From Candidatus Dadabacteria bacterium (lineage in GTDB: Bacteria > Desulfobacterota_D > UBA1144 > Nemesobacterales > UBA2774), in contig JAHKKQ010000014.1 in assembly GCA_020027805.1 (NCBI GenBank), positions 1-22,647 of the forward strand: a stretch of DNA of 22,647 bases. The letters are read 5' to 3'. The notes beneath the pieces were generated by a model. That model worked only from the letters and a program-made list of their open reading frames with translations. It made no database searches and was not told where the DNA came from. Within the stretch, counting starts at the first letter, position 1. Every line of letters begins with the position of its first letter. The translations under genes and the position numbers were made by a program. Below are positions 1 through 7,942 of the stretch, one piece after another.

Positions 1-742
1 TGATGGGTATCGCGAAGCCTATTCCCTGCCCCCCCGCTATTATCGCGGTATTTACGCCGATTATTTCACCCTTGAAATTGAACAGCGGGCCGCCGCTGTT
101 GCCCGGGTTAATGGCCGCGTCTGTCTGAATGAAGTCGTCGTACGAGCCCAGTCCGAGAGACCTGCCCTTTGCGCTTATAATCCCGGCAGTGACCGTATGC
201 CCCAGCCCGAACGGGTTGCCTATTGCAAGGACCCAGTCGCCTATCTCGAGCCCGTCCGAATTACCGAACTTTACGGCCGGCAGTCTCCTCTTGGGCTCTA
301 TCTTAAGGAGCGCGAGATCGCTCTTAGGGTCGGTCCCGATCACATCGGCGTGATAAATTTCTCCGTTCTCGAGAATGACCTTTATATCGGTAGCCCTTTC
401 GACTACGTGGTTGTTCGTAATAATGTAACCGTCTTCGCTGAATATGAACCCGGACCCAAGCCCCCTGCCCTTGAATTCCCTTTCGGGCATTTCACCGAAG
501 AACTTATCGAAGAAGTCATTGAAGGGATCGCCCTCTCTGCCCTCAAACGGGGACTCGTACGAAAAATTCCTTCCCTTGGATACGCTCGTCGTGCTTATGT
601 TTACGACCGACGGGCTCAATTGTTTCACGAGCGGGGAAAGGGAGTTATAACCGTACTGCTGGGCCTGAGCAGCCTGAAAAAACGAAGTAAAGACGATCGA
701 GAGAATTAAGGAAAATAACGATATCCTTGCCAGCCTTACCAT
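1..742 (-). CDS. HtrA/DegP-family periplasmic serine protease, N-terminal part (gene runs off the left edge)
   Basis: The reading frame is open from ATG at 742 to the window edge (247 residues visible). It starts with a signal peptide (basic MVRLAR, hydrophobic core to about residue 22, likely cut after AQA at 27). The trypsin-like protease fold follows with the full catalytic triad: His112 in TNNHVV, Asp142 in SDLALL and Ser216 in NPGNSGGP. The F/G-rich stretch at residues 65-92 (FFDKFFGEMP) resembles the LA loop of DegP/DegQ. PDZ domains, expected after the protease domain, lie outside the window. The family degrades or refolds damaged envelope proteins in the periplasm. The start is supported by GGAGG seven bases upstream. 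About 206 bases separate it from the next minus-strand gene, so it probably has its own promoter. Family assignment is secure; DegP versus DegQ or MucD cannot be decided from this part. Confidence 0.95.
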   Translation of the reverse strand, partial: MVRLARISLFSLILSIVFTSFFQAAQAQQYGYNSLSPLVKQLSPSVVNISTTSVSKGRNFSYESPFEGREGDPFNDFFDKFFGEMPEREFKGRGLGSGFIFSEDGYIITNNHVVERATDIKVILENGEIYHADVIGTDPKSDLALLKIEPKRRLPAVKFGNSDGLEIGDWVLAIGNPFGLGHTVTAGIISAKGRSLGLGSYDDFIQTDAAINPGNSGGPLFNFKGEIIGVNTAIIAGGQGIGFAIPI

Positions 743-756
743 GTACCTGCCTCCGA

Positions 757-786
757 ATTTAACAATAGATTTCAGTGTTGAGTCAA
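757..786 (-). promoter_or_regulatory. Possible sigma70-type promoter for the HtrA-like gene
   Basis: On the minus strand TTGACT (781-786) is followed after 18 bases by TTAAAT (757-762). The -35 is good and the -10 is weak. A start site about seven bases further on would lie very close to the GGAGG of the protease gene, giving a short leader, which lowers confidence. The rest of the 743-948 gap is AT-rich, with no other convincing element; stress sigma factors that commonly drive htrA genes could use sites not recognised here. Confidence 0.25.
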
Positions 787-948
787 CGAAACTTTTAAGA
801 AGAAACCCCCTATGCGTAAAGTATAAATAGTTATTCGCCGATTTGTGTGAAATAAAGATAAATTATAACCTAGGATTCGCTTTTGTGCAGTCACGATTAT
901 GGCTGTGAAGATCGGGTAAACCGAACGGGGAAGGACAGTTAAGACAAT

Positions 949-2058
949 CTATATAGGTTCTTTCAGCATCGAGTCCCAGTATTTAATATGGAGCTTTTTC
1001 GAGTAAAAACGCATGGCGAAGTTTCGCACGTAGGACAGGATCCGGCTGTCGGCAAACGCAACTTTTCCCATCATCCTCGACTGGTCCTGAATCTTGATGA
1101 CGCGCGGGCGCCTTCTCAACTCGTAACTCTCAAGGGCTTGAGCGATGTATTTTGAGTCCGCCCTCGACAGCTCGTCCGCCAGAACCGCGGCAGACTCTAT
1201 TGCCATGGACACTCCGCCGCCCGCAGTTGGTAATACGGCGTGCGCCGAGTCCCCCGAAAGAACCACCCTCCCTTTGTACCATTTGTCCATCCTGAGGTCG
1301 TTATAATCATCGCAAAATATCTGGGATTCATCGTCGAGCCCAGCCAGAATGTCAGGCACTATCCCGCCGAAATCCTTGAAATGCTCTCCAATCCGGCCCA
1401 CCCTCCCCTCGACCGGTTCCAGCATGCCTTCGGGACATCTAATGCTTGTAAAGACCGAGAGCCGGCCTTTCGTCGGCCAGACGCCCAAAAATTTTCCTGT
1501 CCCCCAGTACTCGGCGATATGAGCCGTTTTATGCAGGTTTGATTTTACCCAGAAACTCCAGCCCTTCATGCCGCTGTAAGTCAGGGGGACATGACCGAAA
1601 ACCATGCTGCGCGTCTTCGAGCGCACTCCGTCACACCCGACTACGAGGTCATATACTTCATCACGCCCGTCGTTGAATGTAACGAACACCTCGTCCCTGC
1701 TCTGACGGATCTTTTCGACGGTGGTATTCATGCGTATCGTTTCGGGGTCGACGGCTTTTCTCAGGATGTTGATGAGCTCGGGCCTGTATATGCTTATCAT
1801 AGGGCCGTACTTTTCGGTTACGGCCTCGACGGAATAGGAGCGGAGCATCTCTCCTTTCTCATTCCAAACGTTGTATGTGGAGAACGGAAGTCCGGTATCC
1901 AGAAGCTTCTGGTAAAGACCGAGCCCTTTGAGTATGCGGCTGCCCGACGGCCAGAGCACGATGATGTACCCCATGCTTCCGTATTCCGGGGCCTGCTCCG
2001 CCACAGTGGGCCGGAAGCCCCTCTGCTGGAGGAGACCCGCAAGCGTCAGTCCCGATAT
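949..2058 (-). pseudogene. FAD-dependent class A monooxygenase, N-terminal glycine loop missing (probable 5'-truncated gene)
   Basis: The product resembles aromatic-ring/UbiH-type flavoprotein monooxygenases, which use FAD and NAD(P)H to hydroxylate a small molecule. Two hallmark motifs are intact: the DG motif (VVGCDGVRSKTRS) and the GD motif (LSGDSAHAVLPTAGGG). Similarity starts at about 2058 with ISGLTLAGLLQQRGF, which is the second half of the usual GAGIxGLxLA dinucleotide-binding loop. The first strand and the first two glycines are absent; in their place the frame reads LNDIKD out of the stop region of the VOC gene, which ends at 2073. No ATG lies in the open stretch before this point. 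The first conventional start is GTG at 2004, giving 351 residues without any FAD loop; rare ATT or CTG starts at 2067 or 2049 would still lack the GxGxxG. The rest of the frame is uninterrupted, so the loss is recent or the protein is tolerated. A sequencing or assembly deletion is the main alternative. Confidence 0.7.
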
Positions 2059-2072
2059 GTCTTTAATATCGT

Positions 2073-2510
2073 TTAGTACTGAGGCGCTTCCTTTCCCGTT
2101 TCCACGCAGATCTCGAGCTCGAGGCCGTCCGGGTCGAGGAAGTGGTAAGCCTTGGTCCTGCCGTCCTGGCCGACTTTTTCTTCAATAAACCCGACCCCCC
2201 TTTCCCTGAGCAGGCCGCCCGCCCTTTCTATATCGTCCACAAAAAATGCGACGTGATTTACGCCCCGGGCGCTTCCGCCCTCATGTCCGGACCCGCCCTT
2301 TTCTTCCGTTAAGGCGAGAACGGCTTTCTTGTCCGTCCCTATGAATGATTTTTTCAGCCCGCCTTCGGCCCGGCCGTCCTTGATCAGCTTCATTCCCAGA
2401 ATAGCGGTATAAAATTCTATAGACCGGTCCATATCGCTCACAACTACGGCGACGTGGTCGAGCCCTCTTATCAGAGTCTTGCCGCGGGTTATATTACGCA
2501 GCCAATTCAT
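2073..2510 (-). CDS. VOC-superfamily (glyoxalase/bleomycin-resistance fold) protein
   Basis: A 145-residue protein with two beta-alpha-beta-beta-beta modules typical of the vicinal oxygen chelate superfamily: module 1 from GLDHVAVVVSDMDRSIEFY (residues 17-34) and module 2 from VNHVAFFVDDIERA (85-98). Likely metal ligands are His19, His86 and Glu133 in the closing DPDGLELEI, with a Glu near 69 as a possible fourth ligand. The family includes glyoxalase I, ring-cleaving dioxygenases and methylmalonyl-CoA epimerase; the substrate cannot be read from the sequence. Upstream AGGGGG about ten bases before ATG supports the start. It lies 27 bases after the OmpA-domain gene on the same strand and abuts the truncated monooxygenase, so it is probably the middle gene of that operon. 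Confidence 0.88.
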   Translation of the reverse strand: MNWLRNITRGKTLIRGLDHVAVVVSDMDRSIEFYTAILGMKLIKDGRAEGGLKKSFIGTDKKAVLALTEEKGGSGHEGGSARGVNHVAFFVDDIERAGGLLRERGVGFIEEKVGQDGRTKAYHFLDPDGLELEICVETGKEAPQY

Positions 2511-2537
2511 ATCCCGTACCCCCTTCGGTTCACCATC

Positions 2538-3767
2538 TCAACCGACCCTTATCTTCTTTATTAAGACCCATCCCACGACGGCTACTACGATTACGATAAA
2601 TATGGTCATTATCCAGTAGCTTCTCGATAGAGTATAAATAAAACTGGGTTTCACCTCTACGACCTTCTGGAAGAGCTGATATTCATTCACCATTTCATTG
2701 TAATCGGAGTCCTCCGCCAGCACCTCTACAGACAAAAGGAGTGACTTGTAGCCGCTTGTCATAGGGGTTACCTTCCATTTCCAGCTGGGTGTCGAGTTTT
2801 CAGTTACGAGCTTCGTGACCCCCGTATCCTCCGCCGGAAACACCTCCTCCACATCCCCCGTATCGGTGACAGGGCGTATATCGAATCCCCTGCCGTTAAG
2901 GCTCAAACCGATGTTCTGACCGAGCCTGACATTCGCGAATCCCTCTCCGCTCATGCCGCGAAGGCTGTCGGAGACCCCTTTTAAAAATGAATACGGCAAA
3001 TCGACCTCGACCTCGTACGTCTCTCCGATATTCATTTCCCTGGGGGCATCGAATACCACGAGCCCCGGCGCGTGCTTTCTCATGGAGAGGCCTATGGCCT
3101 TTTCCAGATCGGGCGGGGGCGCGGACGGCTCGGTTATTGCAGGTGCCGCGGTCTCCTCGTCGGGCTCGGTCTTTGATGTATCCTCGACTGCGGCCGCTTC
3201 CCCATTTTCTTCTGCCTGAGGCTCGGGTTCCGGTGCGGGCGCGGCCGGTTTCTCCGAAACGCCAGAGGCCGGGGGTTCGGGAGACGGGGTCTTTCGGGAC
3301 GGGACAGATTCGACTTTAACCTGGACCCTCCTGTTCCTCTTGAGTGATTCCTCGTCGATGCCGCTGTCGAATTTATCGGTCTTCCCGTTGCCCCGGACTT
3401 TTATCCTTTCGGGATCTATCCCTCTGCCGACGTAAAACTCTCTGACAGCGTCGGCCCTCAATCTCGACAGATTGAGATTATATTGCTCCTCGCCCGTAAT
3501 GTCCGAATACCCGTCTATCACGACGACGAGACCGGGGTCGTTTTTCAATAGCGTTACGAATTCGTTTAGGCCGGATTCGTCGTCAGGACGAACGCCGTGC
3601 TCGTTCAGGCTAAAGAAGACAACCGCTCCGCCCGGCGCATCCTGCGCCGACGCGTCCGGGACCATGCGATCCGGATCTATTCCCAGGACGATCAGGCATG
3701 AAATTATCAGAACGGAAACCGGAACGAGGCATAGCCTGCCGCCATTCGAATTATATTCTCTACGCAT
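2538..3767 (-). CDS. Envelope protein with N-terminal OmpA-like peptidoglycan-binding domain and C-terminal membrane anchor
   Basis: 409 residues. A hydrophobic segment at 13-29 followed by an ASA site (39-41) reads as a signal peptide. Residues 48-153 form an OmpA-type domain, with Asp89 and Arg104 in the diaminopimelate-binding pattern (YSDITG then NLSRLRADAV) and the closing NRRVQV. Residues 155-220 are a Pro/Glu/Ala-rich linker. Residues 225-372 form a beta-rich domain not recognised with certainty, ending in a PSWKWKVTPMTSGYKSLLL motif. A single transmembrane helix (384-403) and a short basic tail IKKIRVG close the protein. The order is unusual: OmpA domains normally sit at the C-terminus behind a membrane anchor. 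The predicted topology places both domains in the periplasm with a C-terminal inner-membrane anchor, tying the membrane to the cell wall. GAGG six bases before ATG supports the start. It is the first gene of a minus-strand operon. Confidence 0.85.
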   Translation of the reverse strand: MRREYNSNGGRLCLVPVSVLIISCLIVLGIDPDRMVPDASAQDAPGGAVVFFSLNEHGVRPDDESGLNEFVTLLKNDPGLVVVIDGYSDITGEEQYNLNLSRLRADAVREFYVGRGIDPERIKVRGNGKTDKFDSGIDEESLKRNRRVQVKVESVPSRKTPSPEPPASGVSEKPAAPAPEPEPQAEENGEAAAVEDTSKTEPDEETAAPAITEPSAPPPDLEKAIGLSMRKHAPGLVVFDAPREMNIGETYEVEVDLPYSFLKGVSDSLRGMSGEGFANVRLGQNIGLSLNGRGFDIRPVTDTGDVEEVFPAEDTGVTKLVTENSTPSWKWKVTPMTSGYKSLLLSVEVLAEDSDYNEMVNEYQLFQKVVEVKPSFIYTLSRSYWIMTIFIVIVVAVVGWVLIKKIRVG

Positions 3768-3822
3768 CCTCCGCCTCGGCTGGACCAGTTATGGAATCGG
3801 AACAGCCGTATTGATATTCACC

Positions 3823-3852
3823 ATTATCTCACTTTAATCAATCCGTTGTCAA
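3823..3852 (-). promoter_or_regulatory. Promoter of the OmpA-domain/VOC/monooxygenase operon
   Basis: On the minus strand there is a perfect -35 TTGACA (3847-3852), an 18-base spacer and GATAAT (3823-3828), preceded by TGA, which makes an extended -10. The predicted start site near 3816 leaves a leader of about 49 bases before the ATG at 3767. It lies in the 205-base divergent region shared with the acyltransferase gene. Confidence 0.65.
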
Positions 3853-3915
3853 TAAGCAGGGAGAACCGGCCCGGGACACGTCGTCGAGGGCTCGAGGAGC
3901 CGCATTTGGCGGAGG

Positions 3916-3924
3916 TGTTATACT
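3916..3924 (+). promoter_or_regulatory. Extended -10 promoter element for the N-acyltransferase gene
   Basis: TGTTATACT reads as TGn plus TATACT, a strong extended -10, with no recognisable -35. A small palindrome (GGCTC-GAG-GAGCC, about 3889-3901) sits where the -35 would be and might bind a regulator. The leader to the ATG at 3973 would be about 42 bases. Confidence 0.4.
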
Positions 3925-3972
3925 AATTTCCGGTACTGCCCGGGTGCCAGTTACGCATTTTAACGAAGCGGT

Positions 3973-5151
3973 ATGACCGAGATGAGCAATGACTACCGAT
4001 TGACCGTATACGAGTCCGTAACCGGTATCGACAGAGACCGGTATAACGAGATAATAGACAGGGAAAACCCCTTCCTCGAATACGAGTTCCTCGAAGCGAT
4101 GGAGAAATCCGGCTGTACCGGCCGCCATACCTCATGGAACCCCAGGCATATAGTCCTCTATGACGCCGATAGGATTATAGGGGCGGTCACCGCCTATATA
4201 AAGTCCGACTCATACGGCGAATATATTTTCGACTGGGAGTGGGCAAGGGCGTTCGAGAACGCGAGGCTCCGTTACTACCCGAAGCTGGTAGCGGCAATCC
4301 CTTTCACTCCCGCGAACGGAACACGTATTTCGGTCCATCCCGACTACGCGTTTGAAGAATGCGCGGGGATCATGGTCGACCGGTTGATAGAGCTCTCTAT
4401 CGAAGAGGAGTGCTCTTCCATACATTTTCTATACCTGACGGACGAAGAGCGTATATTTCTCGAGAAGAAGGGATTCCTCTCAAGGCTTACGCACCAGTAC
4501 CACTGGAAAAACAGGGGCTACAATACCTTCGAGGATTTTCTTTCAGACATTCGCTCCGGCAGGAAAAAGCAGATAAGGAAGGAGAGGAAATCACTCGAGG
4601 ACGAAGGGCTCGACGTCCGGATCATCGAGAAGGACGCTATAAACAGCGGGCATATAGACGCGATATGGGAATTCTACACGGACACACACTCGAGGAAATG
4701 GGGGAGCGCATACCTGAACAGGGAATTCTTCGACCTCATGCTCGAAAACTTCAAAAACCGTCTCGTGCTCGTCATGGCGAATAACGGCGAAAGGTGGGTG
4801 GGCGGGACCTTCAACATCGTAAAGAATAACAGGCTCTTCGGGCGTTACTGGGGGACTGTTTACAACTACAAGAATCTCCATTTCGAGTGTTGTTTCTACA
4901 GATTAATAGATTATTCTATAAGAAACGGGATCGACATTTTCGAAGCAGGAGCGCAGGGGGAGCATAAATTTTTAAGGGGTTTTGCGGCGGCGCCCACGTA
5001 CAGCTCGCATCTCATAATGCACGAAGGCGCGCGGAGCGCAATAGGCAAGTATCTGAAGAGGGAGAGGGCTTACACGGAGGGCCTGATCACGCACTACAAT
5101 AAACAATCCCCCCTCAAATACCTGCACGGCGAGCAGACAGAAGATAAATAA
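3973..5151 (+). CDS. FemAB/GNAT-like N-acyltransferase, COG3146 (peptidogalycan biosynthesis/recognition) type
   Basis: 392 residues, the usual length for this family. Recognisable marks are the N-terminal NPFLEYEFLEAMEKSG (28-43), the central RSGRKKQIRKERK segment, and EAGAQGEHKFLRGF at 324-337, a signature of the C-terminal GNAT-like half. Members have a double GNAT fold related to FemX, which uses aminoacyl-tRNA, and to the aminoacyl-tRNA-protein transferases. The true substrate of the COG3146 group is not established. There is no signal peptide, so it is cytoplasmic. It is followed after 118 bases, on the same strand, by clpS-clpA, a position where the N-degron writers aat/bpt occur in other bacteria. 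The start at 3973 has a weak ribosome binding site; an ATG at 3982 is an equal alternative. Confidence 0.85.
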   Translation: MTEMSNDYRLTVYESVTGIDRDRYNEIIDRENPFLEYEFLEAMEKSGCTGRHTSWNPRHIVLYDADRIIGAVTAYIKSDSYGEYIFDWEWARAFENARLRYYPKLVAAIPFTPANGTRISVHPDYAFEECAGIMVDRLIELSIEEECSSIHFLYLTDEERIFLEKKGFLSRLTHQYHWKNRGYNTFEDFLSDIRSGRKKQIRKERKSLEDEGLDVRIIEKDAINSGHIDAIWEFYTDTHSRKWGSAYLNREFFDLMLENFKNRLVLVMANNGERWVGGTFNIVKNNRLFGRYWGTVYNYKNLHFECCFYRLIDYSIRNGIDIFEAGAQGEHKFLRGFAAAPTYSSHLIMHEGARSAIGKYLKRERAYTEGLITHYNKQSPLKYLHGEQTEDK

Positions 5152-5226
5152 GGCTTATATTTATCCGGGTGGCGGAAACGCCGGAGAAAAAGAATCCGGG
5201 CCTCGGCCGTAAAAATTAGTTACAAT

Positions 5227-5254
5227 AAGCAGTATACAACAAGCAGTATACAAC
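5227..5254 (+). repeat. Two perfect tandem copies of a 14-base unit ahead of clpS
   Basis: The unit AAGCAGTATACAAC occurs at 5227-5240 and again, without a gap, at 5241-5254, ending 15 bases before the clpS ATG. Each copy contains the palindrome GTATAC and a TATACA that could serve as a -10, though no -35 at proper spacing was found. It could be a duplicated -10 or operator half-site, or a chance slippage duplication. The remainder of the 118-base gap holds only a short GGCG-GAAA-CGCC hairpin (about 5171-5182) without a T-run. Confidence 0.8.
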
Positions 5255-5269
5255 CCGAGACGGGGCGTC

Positions 5270-5611
5270 ATGGAAGACGGGAAAATAAAATCCGGGGATT
5301 GGGAAGGAGAACTTCTCACAGAAGAAAGGGCCAAGCTGAAAAGGCCCGACATGTACAGAATTATGCTCCTTAACGACGACTACACTCCGAGGGAGTTCGT
5401 AGTCTGGATTTTAATGAGGGTCTTCTATAAGAATCAGGACGAATCCACGAGAATAATGCTGGAAGCGCATACTTCGGGACAGAGCATGGTCGGCGTATAT
5501 ACATACGACGTTGCGACTACGAAAATCATACAGGTGGATAAGCTGGCCAAGCAATACGAACATCCTTTGAAATGCATACTTGAAGTCGAAACCGGCGGTG
5601 AGGAAGAATGA
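5270..5611 (+). CDS. clpS: ClpS, N-end rule adaptor of ClpA
   Basis: 113 residues with the ClpS core RPDMYRIMLLNDDYTPREFVVWIL at about 28-51 and the later VYTYDVATTKI. ClpS binds proteins with destabilising N-terminal residues (Leu, Phe, Tyr, Trp) and hands them to ClpA-ClpP for degradation in the cytoplasm. The NDD acidic residues and downstream hydrophobic positions that form the residue-binding pocket are present. The N-terminal extension of about 28 charged residues fits the flexible tail that engages ClpA. The last four bases overlap the clpA start (ATGA), so the two genes are translationally coupled. No clpP is present in the window. Confidence 0.96.
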   Translation: MEDGKIKSGDWEGELLTEERAKLKRPDMYRIMLLNDDYTPREFVVWILMRVFYKNQDESTRIMLEAHTSGQSMVGVYTYDVATTKIIQVDKLAKQYEHPLKCILEVETGGEEE

Positions 5612-7848
5612 CGCTTTCGAGGGATCTCGAAGAGACGCTCAAAAGGGCTTATGAGCAGGCCAAGCGGAGAAGGCACGAGTTTATCACGCTCGAGCACATA
5701 CTGCTCGAGCTCACATACGACCCGGACGCAGGCGATGTGCTTGCCGGCTGCGGGGTCGATCTCGACGATCTGAGGTCGAGGCTCGAGGATTTCTTCGACG
5801 AGAACATGCCGCCCGTCGATTCAGAGTACCTGCCGGACCCTCAGTATTCGGCGGGCAGCCAGTTCGTGCTGAGGTTGGCGGCTATGCATGCGGAATCGGC
5901 GGACAAATCACAGATCAACGGGGGGAACATTCTCGTAGCGATGTTCAGGGTGGACGAGTCCCACGCCGTTTATCTACTGACCGAGCAGGGCATAAACCGC
6001 TATGACATCGTCCAATATCTTTCTCACGGCGGCTCCAAATATTCAGGCAAGGACAAATCGACGAGCATCGCGAAAACAGATACGGAGACCCAGCAGAAAC
6101 CCAAGGACCCGCTCGGCGAATTCTGCACCGACCTGGTCCAGAAGGCACGGGACGGGAAGCTCGACCCGCTGATCGGGCGTGAATCGGAAATAGACCGCAC
6201 CATACACATACTCGCGAGAAGGAGAAAGAACAACCCGATATTCGTGGGCGATGCGGGCGTGGGGAAGACAGCCATCGCCGAAGGCCTCGCACACAGGATA
6301 GCCAGGGGCGAGGTTCCGATGGCGCTCGAGAAGACGGCGATCTATGCGCTCGATATGGGGTCGCTCACGGCGGGCACGCGGTATAGAGGGGATTTCGAAG
6401 AGAGGCTCAAGGCCATTATCGACTCCGTAAGGGGGGACGAGAAGAAGGTCCTGTTCATCGACGAGATACACACGGTCATAGGCGCGGGAGCCGTCTCGGG
6501 AGGGACTCTCGACGCGTCCAATATGCTCAAGCCCGCGCTGTCGAACGGAGAGATTCGGTGCATCGGGACGACGACGCTCAAGGAATACAGGAGCGTGTTC
6601 GAGAAGGACCACGCGCTCGCGCGGAGGTTCCAGAGGATAGACGTCTACGAGCCGAGCCAGGACGAATGCGTCAAGATACTCCTAGGTCTCAAGAAATACT
6701 ACGAGGAATTCCATAAGGTGAAATATTCCACGCCCGCTCTTAAAGCCGCAGTGGAGCTCTCAGCAAAATACATGAACGACAGGAGGCTCCCCGACAAGGC
6801 CATAGACCTGATAGACGAAGCGGGGGCAGAGGTAAAGCTCAGAAGCGCAGGGGGCGCGGTGAGGCAGGTCACCGTCAAGGACATAGAGGCGCTCGTCTCG
6901 AAGATAGCCAAGATCCCGACTCGTACAGTAAAGGTCGACGACAGGAACAGGCTCATGACCCTCGCGGACGACTTGAAGAAGGTCATATACGGTCAGGACG
7001 AGGCCGTCGACAAGCTGGTCACGGCGATACAGATGTCGCGCTCCGGGCTGAGCGAGCCGATGAAACCGGTCGGGAGCTTCATGTTCGCCGGACCCACGGG
7101 GGTCGGCAAGACGGAGCTCGCGAAGCAGCTTGCGGAGGCGCTAGGCATCGAGTTCATCCGCTTCGATATGAGCGAGTATATGGAGAAGCACACGGTTTCC
7201 CGGCTCATCGGGTCGCCGCCCGGATACGTCGGGTACGAAGAGGGCGGGCAGCTCACGGAAGCCGTCCATCAGAAACCCCATGCGGTGCTGCTGTTAGACG
7301 AGATAGAGAAAGCCCACGAGGACATATTCAACGTGCTCTTGCAGGTGATGGACCATGCTACACTCACCGACTCGAACGGGAGGAAGGTGGACTTCAGGCA
7401 GATAGTACTAATTTTGACTACGAACACGGGGTCGAGGGAGAGCAGCCAGCGTACGGTCGGGTTCGAGAAGGATGAATACGAGGACAAGAGCGTCCAGGCC
7501 ATAGAGAGGTACTTCAGCCCCGAGTTCAGGAACAGGCTTAACGCGGTGCTCCACTTCAGCTCGCTATCCAAAGAGGTAGTCGAAAAGATAGTGGACAAGA
7601 TGGTGGGGCAGCTCGCGGAGAGGCTCAAGGTCAAGAAGGTCTCGATCGAGCTCACGCCCGAAGCGAGGGCTTATATTGCGGAGAAGGGCTACAACAAGCA
7701 GCTGGGGGCGAGGCCCATACAGCGGCTCATAGACAGCGAGATAACACAGAACCTCACGCACGAGATATTGTTCGGGCAGCTTTCCTCGGGCGGCGGCAGC
7801 GTCAGGATAGTAGTGAACGAAGACAAGCTGGGGTTCGAGTTCGGATAA
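5608..7848 (+). CDS. clpA: ClpA, AAA+ unfoldase subunit of ClpAP protease
   Basis: 746 residues, the usual ClpA length. The N-domain has two Clp_N repeats (about 1-145). The D1 ATPase has Walker A GDAGVGKT (214-221) and Walker B LFIDEIH (282-288). The D2 ATPase has Walker A GPTGVGKT (495-502) and Walker B LLLDEIE (561-567), followed by the C-terminal D2-small domain (GARPIQRLID). No long coiled-coil M-domain is inserted in D1, which separates it from ClpB/ClpC. It unfolds substrates delivered by ClpS or carrying degradation tags and feeds them into ClpP. GAGGAAGA just before ATG is the ribosome binding site; the start overlaps the clpS stop. Confidence 0.97.
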   Translation: MTLSRDLEETLKRAYEQAKRRRHEFITLEHILLELTYDPDAGDVLAGCGVDLDDLRSRLEDFFDENMPPVDSEYLPDPQYSAGSQFVLRLAAMHAESADKSQINGGNILVAMFRVDESHAVYLLTEQGINRYDIVQYLSHGGSKYSGKDKSTSIAKTDTETQQKPKDPLGEFCTDLVQKARDGKLDPLIGRESEIDRTIHILARRRKNNPIFVGDAGVGKTAIAEGLAHRIARGEVPMALEKTAIYALDMGSLTAGTRYRGDFEERLKAIIDSVRGDEKKVLFIDEIHTVIGAGAVSGGTLDASNMLKPALSNGEIRCIGTTTLKEYRSVFEKDHALARRFQRIDVYEPSQDECVKILLGLKKYYEEFHKVKYSTPALKAAVELSAKYMNDRRLPDKAIDLIDEAGAEVKLRSAGGAVRQVTVKDIEALVSKIAKIPTRTVKVDDRNRLMTLADDLKKVIYGQDEAVDKLVTAIQMSRSGLSEPMKPVGSFMFAGPTGVGKTELAKQLAEALGIEFIRFDMSEYMEKHTVSRLIGSPPGYVGYEEGGQLTEAVHQKPHAVLLLDEIEKAHEDIFNVLLQVMDHATLTDSNGRKVDFRQIVLILTTNTGSRESSQRTVGFEKDEYEDKSVQAIERYFSPEFRNRLNAVLHFSSLSKEVVEKIVDKMVGQLAERLKVKKVSIELTPEARAYIAEKGYNKQLGARPIQRLIDSEITQNLTHEILFGQLSSGGGSVRIVVNEDKLGFEFG

Positions 7849-7879
7849 AGAAATAACAGACTTCATTCGATATCAGGCT

Positions 7880-7885
7880 TATAAT
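7880..7885 (+). promoter_or_regulatory. Possible -10 box ahead of the BamE-like gene
   Basis: A perfect TATAAT stands 58 bases before the next ATG, in the 94-base gap after clpA. No clear -35 is found 16-18 bases upstream, so the assignment rests on the -10 alone. Confidence 0.3.
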
Positions 7886-7942
7886 TATTAGTGAATCCAA
7901 AGCGGCGTTTCATCCCAAACTAAACTGAGGAGATTAGAACCA

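Noticed and set aside
5171..5182. Terminator after the acyltransferase gene (GGCG-GAAA-CGCC)
   Set aside because: The stem has only four pairs and no T-run follows.
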